Shown here: positions 23,786 through 31,898 of the stretch, piece by piece
Position numbering within the stretch: position 1 is the first letter of the stretch
Layout of the letters: the number at the start of each line of letters is the position of its first letter
DNA from: an uncultured bacterium
Lineage (GTDB): Bacteria; Oederibacteriota; PGYV01; Palsa-1178
Direction of reading: 5' to 3'
NCBI GenBank assembly: GCA_937889595.1
Contig: CALAOR010000075.1
Span: 47,826-111,825, forward strand
Length of the DNA: 64,000 nucleotides
The notes under the pieces: model-generated
Seen by the model: only the letters and a program-made list of their open reading frames with translations
Databases searched by the model: none
What the model was told of the DNA's origin: nothing
Made by a program: the position numbers and the translations under genes

Positions 23786-25534
23786 TTACCCCGCGGCTGG
23801 CAGCGTGAACTTAATAGCGCTTCCTTTGCCAGGCCCGTCTGAACCGGCCCAGATCCTGCATCCGTGAGATTCCACTATTTTTTTGCAGGTAGCCAGGCCG
23901 ACGCCCGCGCCTTCGTACTCTGTTTTAGGGTGGAGGCGGTGGAATATATGGAAAATCTTTTCAAAATTCGCCGGTTCAAGCCCTATGCCGTTGTCGCTTA
24001 CCGTAAATTCAAAATATTCCCCCTTGTTTTCTGAGCTTATATTCACAACAGGCTTGTTTTTGCCGGAAAATTTCAGCGCGTTATCTATAAGGTTCCTGAA
24101 GACCTGCTCTATCTGTATCTTATCGCCTTTTACCGTTGGCAGCTGCCCGTCCACCGTAACTGCCGCTTCCTTTTCCACAATGCTGAATTTCATCGCCGCC
24201 ATCAGGCGGGATACGACTTTTGTAGTGTCAACCGGGACGTGTTCCCTTTTTGACTTTGTCACCCTGGAATAATCCAGCAGGGCTTCCAGCAGGCTTGACA
24301 TTTTTATGGCGCCCTCCGACACATTGTTCAAAAAAACATTCAGGTCCTTGTCCAGTTTTTCCCTGAACTTTTTCCTGATCAGCTGCAGGTAATCGGTAAT
24401 CATGCTTAGGGGTTCTTTAAGGTCATGCGAGGCCACATGCGCGAAACTCTCCAGGTCCTCGTTCGAACGCACCAGTTCCTTCATTTTTTCAACAAGGTCC
24501 AGTTCGACTTTTTTCTTGGTGGTTATGTTCCTGACGGTGCATACCCTGCCGGAATGTTTTTTGTCCTTTAAAAGCGCCTTGCTTGAGATCAGTACCGTTT
24601 TTTCCGCGCCGGCAGCGTCAACAAACGTAAGCTCCGCGTTTATCACTTCGACCCCGTAGGCCGACACCCCGGAGCGCCTTATCATGCTTTCTATAAAACC
24701 GTAGCCGGACGATATTTCATGATGAAGCCCAAACCCGAATATTTCATTTGCGGCGCGGTTGGCCGTGTGTACCGCTCCTATCCTGTCAAGCAGCACTATG
24801 CCGTCGGTTATCAGGTCCATTATCATATCCGCGTTCCTTGTGGATGACAGGTTGAAAGTTTCGTATTTTTCGGCGCTCATGATTAATCCGCCCACGAATA
24901 TCAGGAACACTATGTTCAAGTCCACGGGATTGTATATGTGCATATAATTCATAATGACCGCAAAGATCGTGCCTATCACAAATACGGCGACGGCGCTGGC
25001 GAGCAATATATCCACGATCTGTTTTTCAGCCTTTACAAGCGTCTTACTCCTGTACCTGATAAGCAGGTAGGCGCCGCCGAAGAACATGACAACATAGTAG
25101 GTAAAATAAAGCAGGGGCCAGGCGGATTTCTTCCATGTCCCTGCCGTTCCATACGATACTTTCCGGCAGCATTCAAGCATATTGCCGTTTATATCCTGGT
25201 ATATAAAAATCCCGGGTATTATGAGTATCAGCAGGATGAGGAGCTGCCCTGTGATCATTTTTTTATTATTGGTGAGGTAAAGTATGAACAGGAAATAAAA
25301 GGATATAAAACTTGTCCAGCATATGCTTTGGACCTTCATGACGATTTCCGCCGTTGAGTCGCTGACGGAGTTATTGTCAAGCACGAAGCTGCATATGCTC
25401 CACAAGGCAAACAGCAGGAAAATTATGGACAGGATCAAGTTTATCACGGCATGCGGGTTTTTGAATATCACATAACAAACAGCAAGGGTGTAGACTATGA
25501 AACTAAAAAGATGCGCATATGTCCAAAAGTTCAT
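23786..25534 (-). CDS. Membrane histidine kinase with 7TM sensor, PAS and HisKA-HATPase
   Basis: 582 residues. The first 220 hold about seven hydrophobic helices matching the 7TM histidine-kinase sensor type. A PAS domain follows (DLITDGIVLLDRIGAVHTANRAANEIFGFG), then HisKA (FAHVASHDLKEPLSMITDY, His near 365) and a HATPase with NLIDNALKFSGKN, DNGIGL and GAGVGLATCKKIVE. The ASHDLKEPL box is the phytochrome-like HisKA subtype. No response regulator is adjacent; the nearest single-domain one is at 16.1 kb. It lies in the accessory region between inverted repeats, so it may be cargo. Confidence 0.9.
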   Translation of the reverse strand: MNFWTYAHLFSFIVYTLAVCYVIFKNPHAVINLILSIIFLLFALWSICSFVLDNNSVSDSTAEIVMKVQSICWTSFISFYFLFILYLTNNKKMITGQLLILLILIIPGIFIYQDINGNMLECCRKVSYGTAGTWKKSAWPLLYFTYYVVMFFGGAYLLIRYRSKTLVKAEKQIVDILLASAVAVFVIGTIFAVIMNYMHIYNPVDLNIVFLIFVGGLIMSAEKYETFNLSSTRNADMIMDLITDGIVLLDRIGAVHTANRAANEIFGFGLHHEISSGYGFIESMIRRSGVSAYGVEVINAELTFVDAAGAEKTVLISSKALLKDKKHSGRVCTVRNITTKKKVELDLVEKMKELVRSNEDLESFAHVASHDLKEPLSMITDYLQLIRKKFREKLDKDLNVFLNNVSEGAIKMSSLLEALLDYSRVTKSKREHVPVDTTKVVSRLMAAMKFSIVEKEAAVTVDGQLPTVKGDKIQIEQVFRNLIDNALKFSGKNKPVVNISSENKGEYFEFTVSDNGIGLEPANFEKIFHIFHRLHPKTEYEGAGVGLATCKKIVESHGCRIWAGSDGPGKGSAIKFTLPAAG

Positions 25535-25681
25535 GTTTACCGCCGTTTAGTTTTTTTATAAGAGCCAGCCCCATTACAACTTAAATCCTATCCTTATGCT
25601 TCTTTTTATTTGTTTGGTCATTATGGCTTGTTTTGGAGTTTTTGTCAAATGTTGTTTATGGGCCAAAGCAACACTTTACTT

Positions 25682-25782
25682 CTCAACTATTAACTCGAGG
25701 CTTGACCCCTACCCTTCACCCCTACCCTTTGTGTGTCCGCCCGATGCAGGCAGGTTATCCTGTGCTGCCAATGGGTGACCCA
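25682..25782. repeat. Right inverted arm and GATGCAGGCAGG word
   Basis: 25682-25711 pairs with 23549-23579. 25744-25782 (ATGCAGGCAGG to ATGGGTGACC) repeats the sequence at 22938-22977 with small changes. Together they fill the gap between the kinase and hipA. Confidence 0.65.
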
Positions 25783-25799
25783 AATCCTGGCTTTTATGC

Positions 25800-27065
25800 C
25801 TATACTGATATTTTTTGCAGACGGTCTTTTATTCCTTCATGTATTTTTCCGCAAATACCTGCTTCAAATCCCATTTTAACTATCTCCTGCGTCAATTTAT
25901 GCGCTTTATCGGGCATAGTTGATAAATTTTTTATTATTCTGTCCATCTCTTTTTCCTTTATATTTATTTCATCCGCAATCCTGTAAAAATCCGTTTTCTG
26001 CACCTGCCTTATATCCCACGCATAGCCGATCTTCATGGCCATTTCTTTGGAGAGGCTGTTGTAAACATCGGTCGATACCAGGTCATAAAAAGGGGAAAGG
26101 GTAATTGCCCCGGCTTCCCCTGCCGTATGCAGTTTTCCGCCTGCGGTATATACCCTTTCAATTTCATGTAATATGGAAAAATTTTTCGCATGCGCGTCAC
26201 AATTGCCTATCAGGTAATTATAAACAATCATCGAGACAAACCTCTCTGATGAGTTTATCCCGGCTTTATCGCTTAAAAAATTATAACACTCCTTATAACC
26301 CGGCCCGCCTTCCTTCTGATATTTTCTGTCCGGCGTATGCCCCAGTATCTGGCAGAAATCCTCCTGGTGAAGCCTTGCCCTGTTATCACCGGCAATCAGG
26401 CGGTCAAACCTGTCAATTATCAGGTACTTCCTGTCTTTTATTCTTTTTAACCGCACATCCGGGACCGTTATATCCATTCTTTCCGCAAGCTTCATGCAGA
26501 AATATTCATTTATCACCAGGCCTTCAAAATCCGGATTTTCAGGTTTGATCAAATGCGATGAAAAAAACGCATCATCGGGATAATACATTTTATCATCTTT
26601 TATATAGACGGCAAATTTAACCTGGGCTCCGGCCAGGGATAAACGGATATTTTGTCCCGTAAGCAGCGGTGACTTTTTTTGTGAATCAATTATGCTGTAA
26701 AGGTCATCCCCTGAAATTTCTTTTGGTTCCTGTTTCCCGGCGCTTTGCAGTTTTTGCCCCTCTTCATAAAGAGAAACTGCACCGGCACAGTCACCGCCTA
26801 TTTTATCAAGCAGGGAAAACACATTTCCTTCCGATACCCTCTCTTTCACGGCTATTGCCGCTCTGATATCGCCTTCAGGCAGCAGGTTCTCAAAAAATGG
26901 CCGGCACTCCCTGTCAGAGTATTCCCTTTCCCTGACCGGCATATATACAGACAACGGCCTGCCGGCGTTGTCATCATATTTATAACTTAACACACCGTCA
27001 TTATCCGTCAAAACTCCGGATTTCATGTCATATAAATATACTTCCAACCTTCTTGCCGTCATCAT
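25800..27065 (-). CDS. hipA: HipA-family Ser/Thr kinase toxin
   Basis: 421 residues with the N-terminal HipA_N couple-hipA domain (RPLSVYMPVREREYS) and the C-terminal kinase. Landmarks are the LSLAGAQVKFAVY phosphate-binding loop, RFDRLI, HQEDFCQILG, the catalytic GNCDAHAKNFS and the FYDLVST metal-binding segment. In E. coli HipA phosphorylates glutamyl-tRNA synthetase and causes persistence. The hipA start overlaps the hipB stop by four bases (ATGA), so translation is coupled. The frame appears intact. Confidence 0.92.
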   Translation of the reverse strand: MMTARRLEVYLYDMKSGVLTDNDGVLSYKYDDNAGRPLSVYMPVREREYSDRECRPFFENLLPEGDIRAAIAVKERVSEGNVFSLLDKIGGDCAGAVSLYEEGQKLQSAGKQEPKEISGDDLYSIIDSQKKSPLLTGQNIRLSLAGAQVKFAVYIKDDKMYYPDDAFFSSHLIKPENPDFEGLVINEYFCMKLAERMDITVPDVRLKRIKDRKYLIIDRFDRLIAGDNRARLHQEDFCQILGHTPDRKYQKEGGPGYKECYNFLSDKAGINSSERFVSMIVYNYLIGNCDAHAKNFSILHEIERVYTAGGKLHTAGEAGAITLSPFYDLVSTDVYNSLSKEMAMKIGYAWDIRQVQKTDFYRIADEINIKEKEMDRIIKNLSTMPDKAHKLTQEIVKMGFEAGICGKIHEGIKDRLQKISV

Positions 27066-27277
27066 TGATTCTCCACAGGTACGTCAAATTTAATACCAAG
27101 CATTTTGGCCACATAAAGCGCCTTATCCAGTTCACATGTAGGTTTCCCTTTTTCCAAATCTACAATAAACCTGACTCCAACATTTGAATAATTCGCTACT
27201 TTCTCCTGGGTCAGGCTCTGTGCTTTTCTATAAACTTTTACAGCAATTCCAAATGATTTACTGTCTACTATTTTCAT
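27062..27277 (-). CDS. hipB: HipB-like antitoxin, XRE-family repressor
   Basis: 71 residues forming one XRE helix-turn-helix (RKAQSLTQEKVANYSNVGVRFIVDLE). This is the short HipB form that neutralises HipA and represses the operon. GAGGTG lies before the ATG. Three TTACCGNNCGGTAA palindromes just upstream are its probable operators. It lies first in the operon, as usual for type II antitoxins. Confidence 0.88.
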   Translation of the reverse strand: MKIVDSKSFGIAVKVYRKAQSLTQEKVANYSNVGVRFIVDLEKGKPTCELDKALYVAKMLGIKFDVPVENQ

Positions 27278-27291
27278 TTTTCACCTCTTTT

Positions 27292-27305
27292 TTACCGTAC
27301 GGTAA
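27292..27305. promoter_or_regulatory. hipBA operator O1
   Basis: TTACCGTACGGTAA, a perfect 14-bp palindrome, 15 bp upstream of the hipB start codon. Confidence 0.8.
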
Positions 27306-27340
27306 TAATATACTAAAATTCATAAAAAATCAATCAAAAT

Positions 27341-27354
27341 TTACCGTACGGTAA
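27341..27354. promoter_or_regulatory. hipBA operator O2
   Basis: A second exact copy of TTACCGTACGGTAA, 49 bp centre to centre from O1. AT-rich promoter-like sequence lies between them. Confidence 0.8.
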
Positions 27355-27390
27355 GTTTTTATGGTTCTATTTAGTTAATATAGATAAATA

Positions 27391-27404
27391 TTACCGTTCG
27401 GTAA
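27391..27404. promoter_or_regulatory. hipBA operator O3
   Basis: TTACCGTTCGGTAA, one base from the perfect palindrome, 50 bp from O2. Confidence 0.75.
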
Positions 27405-27444
27405 ATTTGCATAACGCCTTATTTTATTGGTATTTATTACATGC

Positions 27445-27488
27445 AAAATCCGCTCAAGACGACCAAATTTTCCGCTGTATGGCGACCA
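27445..27488. repeat. Right 44-bp direct repeat of the accessory region
   Basis: Second copy of 19262-19305 in the same orientation. It lies just beyond the hipBA operators. The gap 27278-27734 contains no gene, only operators, this repeat, a REP-like unit and a terminator. Confidence 0.75.
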
Positions 27489-27493
27489 CGTTT

Positions 27494-27521
27494 GCCCGCC
27501 GTCGCGCTAAAGCTATGGCGG
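27494..27521 (-). repeat. CCGCC..AGCTTTAGCG palindromic repeat
   Basis: The minus strand reads CCGCCATAGCTTTAGCG followed by a complementary arm. Related copies lie at 45342-45370 and 55957-55984 on the plus strand. Confidence 0.6.
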
Positions 27522-27675
27522 TTGTTCGGCCTTCGCAGTTCTTGGGCAATATGCTGAAACGGAATGGGTGCTATAAGTACAGGTCTATGACATGCATAAG
27601 GGCGCCGCACACGTCGGAAGGCTTCTTGTAAGGACAAACTCCACAGCGGCGGACAAACGGTTCTTCAAACACCAC

Positions 27676-27715
27676 AAAAAAGCCGTCCGCAATTTTAATC
27701 CTGCGGACGGCTTTT
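27676..27715. terminator. Bidirectional terminator
   Basis: AAAAGCCGTCCGC/GCGGACGGCTTTT stem with a 12-nt loop. It would terminate the minus-strand DUF4282 gene ending at 27735. Confidence 0.88.
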
Positions 27716-27734
27716 CCATATCTCCGGATTTTGG

Positions 27735-28040
27735 TTATCTGCGTGTGTTCTCCTCGATCTTAAATATTACCATCACAAGCTCCAGCCATATGCGCAGCAC
27801 GGTTACCCCTGCCAGATACATAAGAGGCGTCACAATAAGCATTAACAACCCCGAGCCTGCCGAACGTGTAAAAGACCCTATTATTGTTATTATCCCGAAA
27901 ATTCCCCCTGCTATGACTCCAAACCCAAAAATAAAACTTATCAACTTTGAAGTAATAAAGGCCTGAAAAGAAAAATCAAACAACGCCTGAAAAAAATTTA
28001 TTGCCTTACCCTTTACATCCGTTTCTCCGCCTTTTGCCAT
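27735..28040 (-). CDS. DUF4282 small membrane protein
   Basis: 101 residues from the ATG at 28040, six bases after AGGAGGG; an upstream in-frame ATG lacks such a site. LFDFSFQAFITSKLISFIFG and the LMLIVTPLMYLAGVTVLRIWLELVMVIFKI end match DUF4282 (PF14110), with two transmembrane helices. It has no known biochemical role. It appears monocistronic, with a terminator after it. Confidence 0.85.
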   Translation of the reverse strand: MAKGGETDVKGKAINFFQALFDFSFQAFITSKLISFIFGFGVIAGGIFGIITIIGSFTRSAGSGLLMLIVTPLMYLAGVTVLRIWLELVMVIFKIEENTRR

Positions 28041-28307
28041 GAAATCCCTCCTGTATAAAATCAAGAACGGTTCAAAAATCCGCTCTTGTTATTGTGCACC
28101 CCTATATATTACACTAGATTATTTGAACAGCGTGAAATTCAGCGTACAATTTTTTGCCGACCCTCTTTTGCAAAGACAAGGGCAAACTCCACGCTTCGCC
28201 GACTTTGGACAATTATATCACGAAATGCGCCCTATTTTAGTTTTTTGCTATTATTATCATTTTTGCCGCTTTATTTGTAAAAGATTTTCCAGTATAGTCG
28301 GCAATTA

Positions 28308-28940
28308 TCAGTGCTTTTTTGCCGCCTCGATATCGGACTGTGTTTCTTTTATTCCTTCATCGAGGTATTTTAATACCTTATCCTTTATATCCAGCAGGTC
28401 CTTATCCCCGACCTTTTGGATAAGTGTTTTCCTTTTTTTAAGGGCCTCTAATTTCCTGGCCGGCTCGTCCAAATAATCATACATCAACCCGTATATTACC
28501 CCGCCTGCATAGAATTCTTCCTCGTTTGCCTTCCCTGCTTTGGTTAGGGCATTGATAAAATCCTGAAAAGCCCTTAAGAACCCTGCGGGATTGGTCTCGA
28601 TTGACTGCCGGACGCTTTGCATTGATGTTTCCGATAATGCCCCGTCCAATGCCACACAAAGCCGCAGGCCGACCGCAACAGGTTCATTTTCCCCTTTTTC
28701 AATACTGCCCCAGATCTTAAGCAGTTTCGGTTTGTCTATATTGTTGGCTTTCATCCACTTTGACCAGGAATTGCTTCCATTTAATTTATCGGCACATATC
28801 TTATCCAGCGCCTGGATACAGGCCTCGTAATTTTTTTTATCAGGGTCTGTAATGTATTTAATTTCCGGGCCGGAACCTGCGGATAAAACCTGGCAATTAC
28901 ACACTAACAGGATAAACAATGCCGCTATTTGTCTTTTCAT
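28308..28940 (-). CDS. Exported protein of unknown function
   Basis: 210 residues. Residues 1-21 form a signal peptide (ALFILLVCNCQVLSAG); a lipobox reading is possible at the second Cys but is not canonical. The mature part is helical and charged, with a C-terminal coiled-coil-like region (LEALKKRKTLIQKVGDKDLLDIKDKVLKYLDEG). No family is recognised. SD AAGGAG lies before the ATG. It should be periplasmic or envelope-associated. It lies 94 bp upstream of the start-distal end of the ABC genes, but the heptad-like repeat between them suggests separate transcripts. Confidence 0.7.
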   Translation of the reverse strand: MKRQIAALFILLVCNCQVLSAGSGPEIKYITDPDKKNYEACIQALDKICADKLNGSNSWSKWMKANNIDKPKLLKIWGSIEKGENEPVAVGLRLCVALDGALSETSMQSVRQSIETNPAGFLRAFQDFINALTKAGKANEEEFYAGGVIYGLMYDYLDEPARKLEALKKRKTLIQKVGDKDLLDIKDKVLKYLDEGIKETQSDIEAAKKH

Positions 28941-29036
28941 TTTTTCTCCTTTTTTTTCGTTAAATTCGAACTACTCCGCAAGTATTAAACCCTGCCTTTA
29001 AGGGTAAGGAGGGAGGGTGAGGAGAAAGGGGCTTCG

Positions 29037-29819
29037 CTACTCGCTCAGCCTCACCAGCATACCGCTTCTTTTCGCATTTAAAAACGCCATCTCTATCATC
29101 CAAAGCATTATTCCTATATAAATAACGGACAACCCGAACCCCTTTATCAGCGGGTGCGTGAAATTCAGCGGGAAGCCATAGCCTGTCCTGAAATATTCGA
29201 GGAAGTATGTGAGCGGTATAAACTGCGCCATCTTTGAAATACCCGCGGATAAATATGTGACCGGGTAGTATATGCCGCACAGCAGCATCATGATGGCCGA
29301 CATCATCCAGGCTATGATGTCTATCCTCTGGCCGAACATGAATATGAAGAATATGGTTATCATGCCCGATATCATGGCCGTTAAGTATACTCCGGCCAGG
29401 CAGAACCAAAGCGCCGCAGTACCCGGGAGCGTAAACTTAAAAAATACAACGGCAAGGCCGGCGAGCATGAAAAATGTTATTATCCCCCTTACCGTGCCTA
29501 TTATCCAGGAACCGAGTATATAATCAATGTTTTTAACAGGGGCTATGAAAGTCTGTTTGACGCTCTTTGACCACACGTCATAAAGGAACCCGTATGCCAC
29601 GTCAAGCTGGGACGTCTGGAATACGCCCGCCATGATGGCGCCGGTTAGGAGGAAGGATTTCATGTTCCCGTTCAGGGAAAGAAAACCGCTCATTAAGCCT
29701 ATGGAGAGTATGCCTATGACCGGCCAGAAAAGCATTTCCACAAAGGTAAAGAAGTTCCTTACCGCAAATATATAATTCCTGTACGCGAACGCGTAAATCC
29801 TAATCAGCTGCGAGTTCAA
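29037..29819 (-). CDS. ABC-2 type transporter permease
   Basis: 260 residues with about six hydrophobic helices, matching the ABC-2 membrane family (PF01061/PF12698 type): the N-terminal RIYAFAYRNYIFAVRNFFTFVEMLFWPVIGILSIG and the C-terminal PLTYFLEYFRTGYG. It overlaps the ATPase gene's stop by 20 bases, so they are translated together. It probably exports a lipid, polysaccharide precursor or drug; nothing here decides the substrate. A half-transporter of this kind works as a dimer with two ATPases. Confidence 0.9.
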   Translation of the reverse strand: MNSQLIRIYAFAYRNYIFAVRNFFTFVEMLFWPVIGILSIGLMSGFLSLNGNMKSFLLTGAIMAGVFQTSQLDVAYGFLYDVWSKSVKQTFIAPVKNIDYILGSWIIGTVRGIITFFMLAGLAVVFFKFTLPGTAALWFCLAGVYLTAMISGMITIFFIFMFGQRIDIIAWMMSAIMMLLCGIYYPVTYLSAGISKMAQFIPLTYFLEYFRTGYGFPLNFTHPLIKGFGLSVIYIGIMLWMIEMAFLNAKRSGMLVRLSE

Positions 29820-30561
29820 TGAACGCCTCCTCCATATTCTTCGACGACGTCATGCGCTGTATTTTTTCTTTCGTGCCCAGCGCGGCTATGTTCCCGTTCT
29901 TTATGAAAGCTATCCTGCCGCATAATTCTTCCGCTTCCCTCATGTAGTGTGTTGTAAGGAGTATTGTTATTTTCAGGTCCTTATGGAGGCGTTTTATCAC
30001 CTGCCTGATCTTCACGGAAATATCCGGGTCCATCCCCGACGTGGGTTCGTCAAGCAGGAGTATTTTCGGGTCATTTAAAAGCGACTTTGCTATGGAAGTC
30101 CTTTGCTTTGTTCCCGTGGACAGTTCGTCAAACCTGATATCGCGGTACTTTTCAAGCTGCATAAGTTCTATGAGTCGGTTCACTTTCACAGAAAGTTTCC
30201 TGCCCCATAATCCGTAAAGCATTCCGTAAAAATTCAGGGCTTCCTTTACGGTCAGGGCCCACGGATAGTTCGGGTTTCCCGAACTCATATTCATGACATT
30301 CCGTGTATCACGGTGGAACACATCGCAGGTATTATTTCCAGCTATCATGACACACCCCCGGTCCGGAGTTATCAGGCCCATGATAATGTTCAGCAGGGTG
30401 GTCTTGCCCGCGCCGTTGGGCCCTAAAACGCCGAAAAGCTCGCCGTCATGTATGGCAAGGTCGATGCCCTGAAGGGCCTTTGTATAACGTGGTTTAAAAA
30501 ACCCGGATTTGTATGTTTTTACGATCCCCTGTACCTCGACGATGATGTCTTTTTTTTTCAT
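29800..30561 (-). CDS. ABC transporter ATP-binding protein
   Basis: 253 residues from the ATG at 30561 (AAGGA seven bases before). The in-frame extension upstream crosses REP-like hairpins and is rejected. Walker A GPNGAGKTT, the signature ELSTGTKQR (a variant of LSGGQ), Walker B ILLLDEPTSGMDP and the switch His in LLTTHYMREAEEL are all present. DRGCVMIAGNN and the overall layout match the ABC-2 exporter ATPase (CcmA/DrrA) group. The permease follows. Confidence 0.94.
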   Translation of the reverse strand: MKKKDIIVEVQGIVKTYKSGFFKPRYTKALQGIDLAIHDGELFGVLGPNGAGKTTLLNIIMGLITPDRGCVMIAGNNTCDVFHRDTRNVMNMSSGNPNYPWALTVKEALNFYGMLYGLWGRKLSVKVNRLIELMQLEKYRDIRFDELSTGTKQRTSIAKSLLNDPKILLLDEPTSGMDPDISVKIRQVIKRLHKDLKITILLTTHYMREAEELCGRIAFIKNGNIAALGTKEKIQRMTSSKNMEEAFIELAAD

Positions 30562-30585
30562 TATTGTTTTCCTTTTTAATATGGC

Positions 30586-30815
30586 GTAGGGGCCGCCCGC
30601 CCTGCGCGCCGGAGCCTCCGGCGAAGACGTGTGTGCGACCCGCTGCGGTCTTATCCCGGGCGGATCTATCACCGGTAGGCCTTCAAACAACGTTGCCACG
30701 TGCGGGTGACACAGCGTGTCACCCCTACGCGTTTATAATCCATTCCAAAATACGGATGACAAATTCCATTCGGCACTTCATAATCCGCAATTCGAAATCC
30801 GCATTCCGCAATACC
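30586..30815. repeat. REP-like hairpins and short-word array upstream of the ABC operon
   Basis: GTAGGGGCC at 30586, a CGCCGGAG/CTCCGGCG hairpin at 30607-30623, and a minus-strand GTAGGGGTGACACGC hairpin at 30728-30704. Then AATTCGAAATCCGC-like short words run over 30765-30815. It fills the 270-bp gap. Confidence 0.65.
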
Positions 30816-30831
30816 GTCCCATTTACTATGT

Positions 30832-31734
30832 TCACGCTTTCAGCTTGACTATATACTTTGCCACAAGATGGTCCGGGTTATACGACAGTTTCGCCTTCCT
30901 TAATCCCTCATCACCGCCGTCCTGTTCCCTGTTTATCCACTTGTATTTTGAAAGCATTTTTTCGCAGAATTCCTTGTTTATGGCCTGGTATATGCCCCTT
31001 ATTTCCGGGTTGCCTTTTTCAAAAAGCACAACCGCAGTTTCATGGTTTAATTCCGACGCCGCTGTATACGCCTGTATTTTCCCGTTTATTTTTATGACCG
31101 CGCCGAACACTTTTAATTCCGCGAAATGGTTCAGGACCTCCACGACGGCAGTGTTCTCGTTTTTCAGCGATAAATCTTCGTTGCACGCGCGCGCCTCGCA
31201 CCAGAGTTTCTGGAACTCGATTATTTCCGGTATCATCTCCTGCGCCACGGGAACAAACTCAAAATCATTGTTCCTGTAGAAGTTTTTGAGGTGGTTGCGC
31301 TTGCCGTCAAATTTCCTTCCGGACAGGCTTATTAAATCCTTCGAAGAGTATACGTAATCCGCGTTGTCCCGGTCCTCTACCGCTGTTAATTTTCCGGTTT
31401 CTTCGGCTACAAGCGCGCCATTACCGTCAAAACCGTAGAAATACACGTTTTTATTTTCTTTTAGGAAATGTTCAAGGACTAGAGCCATGCTCTTATACGA
31501 ACAACTTTTTCCAAAAGGCGGATAAAAATATTTTTTATCGTTTTTATTGAGATGCACAAATACGCTGCAGTTGTGGATCGTTATTTTAGTGTCCCTGATG
31601 CTGTGCCAGGCATACAACTCCGTAAAGTTAAACTCGGAAACTTTTGGCTGCAGCTCAAGGAAATATTTCTCAAATAATCCCCTGTGGCTTATGTCAAGCG
31701 GTGTAAACTCCGGGAAACTCGCTATTTTATCCAT
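30832..31734 (-). CDS. DUF2156 (LPG_synthase_C-like) acyl-CoA N-acyltransferase-fold protein
   Basis: 300 residues, soluble, matching PF09924. This is the C-terminal domain of MprF/aminoacyl-phosphatidylglycerol synthases, here without the membrane half. Landmarks are FTELYAWHSIRDTKIT, the GRKFDGKRNHLKNFYR segment, AAVIKINGKIQAYTAASEL and the C-terminal INREQDGGDEGLRKAKLSYNP. Stand-alone members are common in anaerobes and their substrate is unknown; aminoacyl transfer to lipid or peptide is inferred from the fold. No partner is adjacent. Confidence 0.88.
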   Translation of the reverse strand: MDKIASFPEFTPLDISHRGLFEKYFLELQPKVSEFNFTELYAWHSIRDTKITIHNCSVFVHLNKNDKKYFYPPFGKSCSYKSMALVLEHFLKENKNVYFYGFDGNGALVAEETGKLTAVEDRDNADYVYSSKDLISLSGRKFDGKRNHLKNFYRNNDFEFVPVAQEMIPEIIEFQKLWCEARACNEDLSLKNENTAVVEVLNHFAELKVFGAVIKINGKIQAYTAASELNHETAVVLFEKGNPEIRGIYQAINKEFCEKMLSKYKWINREQDGGDEGLRKAKLSYNPDHLVAKYIVKLKA

Positions 31735-31898
31735 TTTACTGCCTTTCCATATTACAATATTTTGATGATTATAACATAAAAATCCGGAGATGAGAACGCA
31801 GGATTATAAAGGAAAAGAATTATGGATTTATCCGGCATAAGAAGATATCTTTTTTAATCATTCCCCCTGACCCGGGGTAAAATGACCCGCACTTTAAA

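Noticed and set aside
19067..27488. tRNA-Val 3' end as the island attachment site
   Set aside because: No copy of the tRNA 3' end was found at the right boundary; the bounding 44-bp repeats are a different sequence and no integrase is present.
30562..30699. N-terminal extension of the ABC ATPase
   Set aside because: It is read through REP-like hairpins; a start with an SD exists at 30561 and matches the usual family length.
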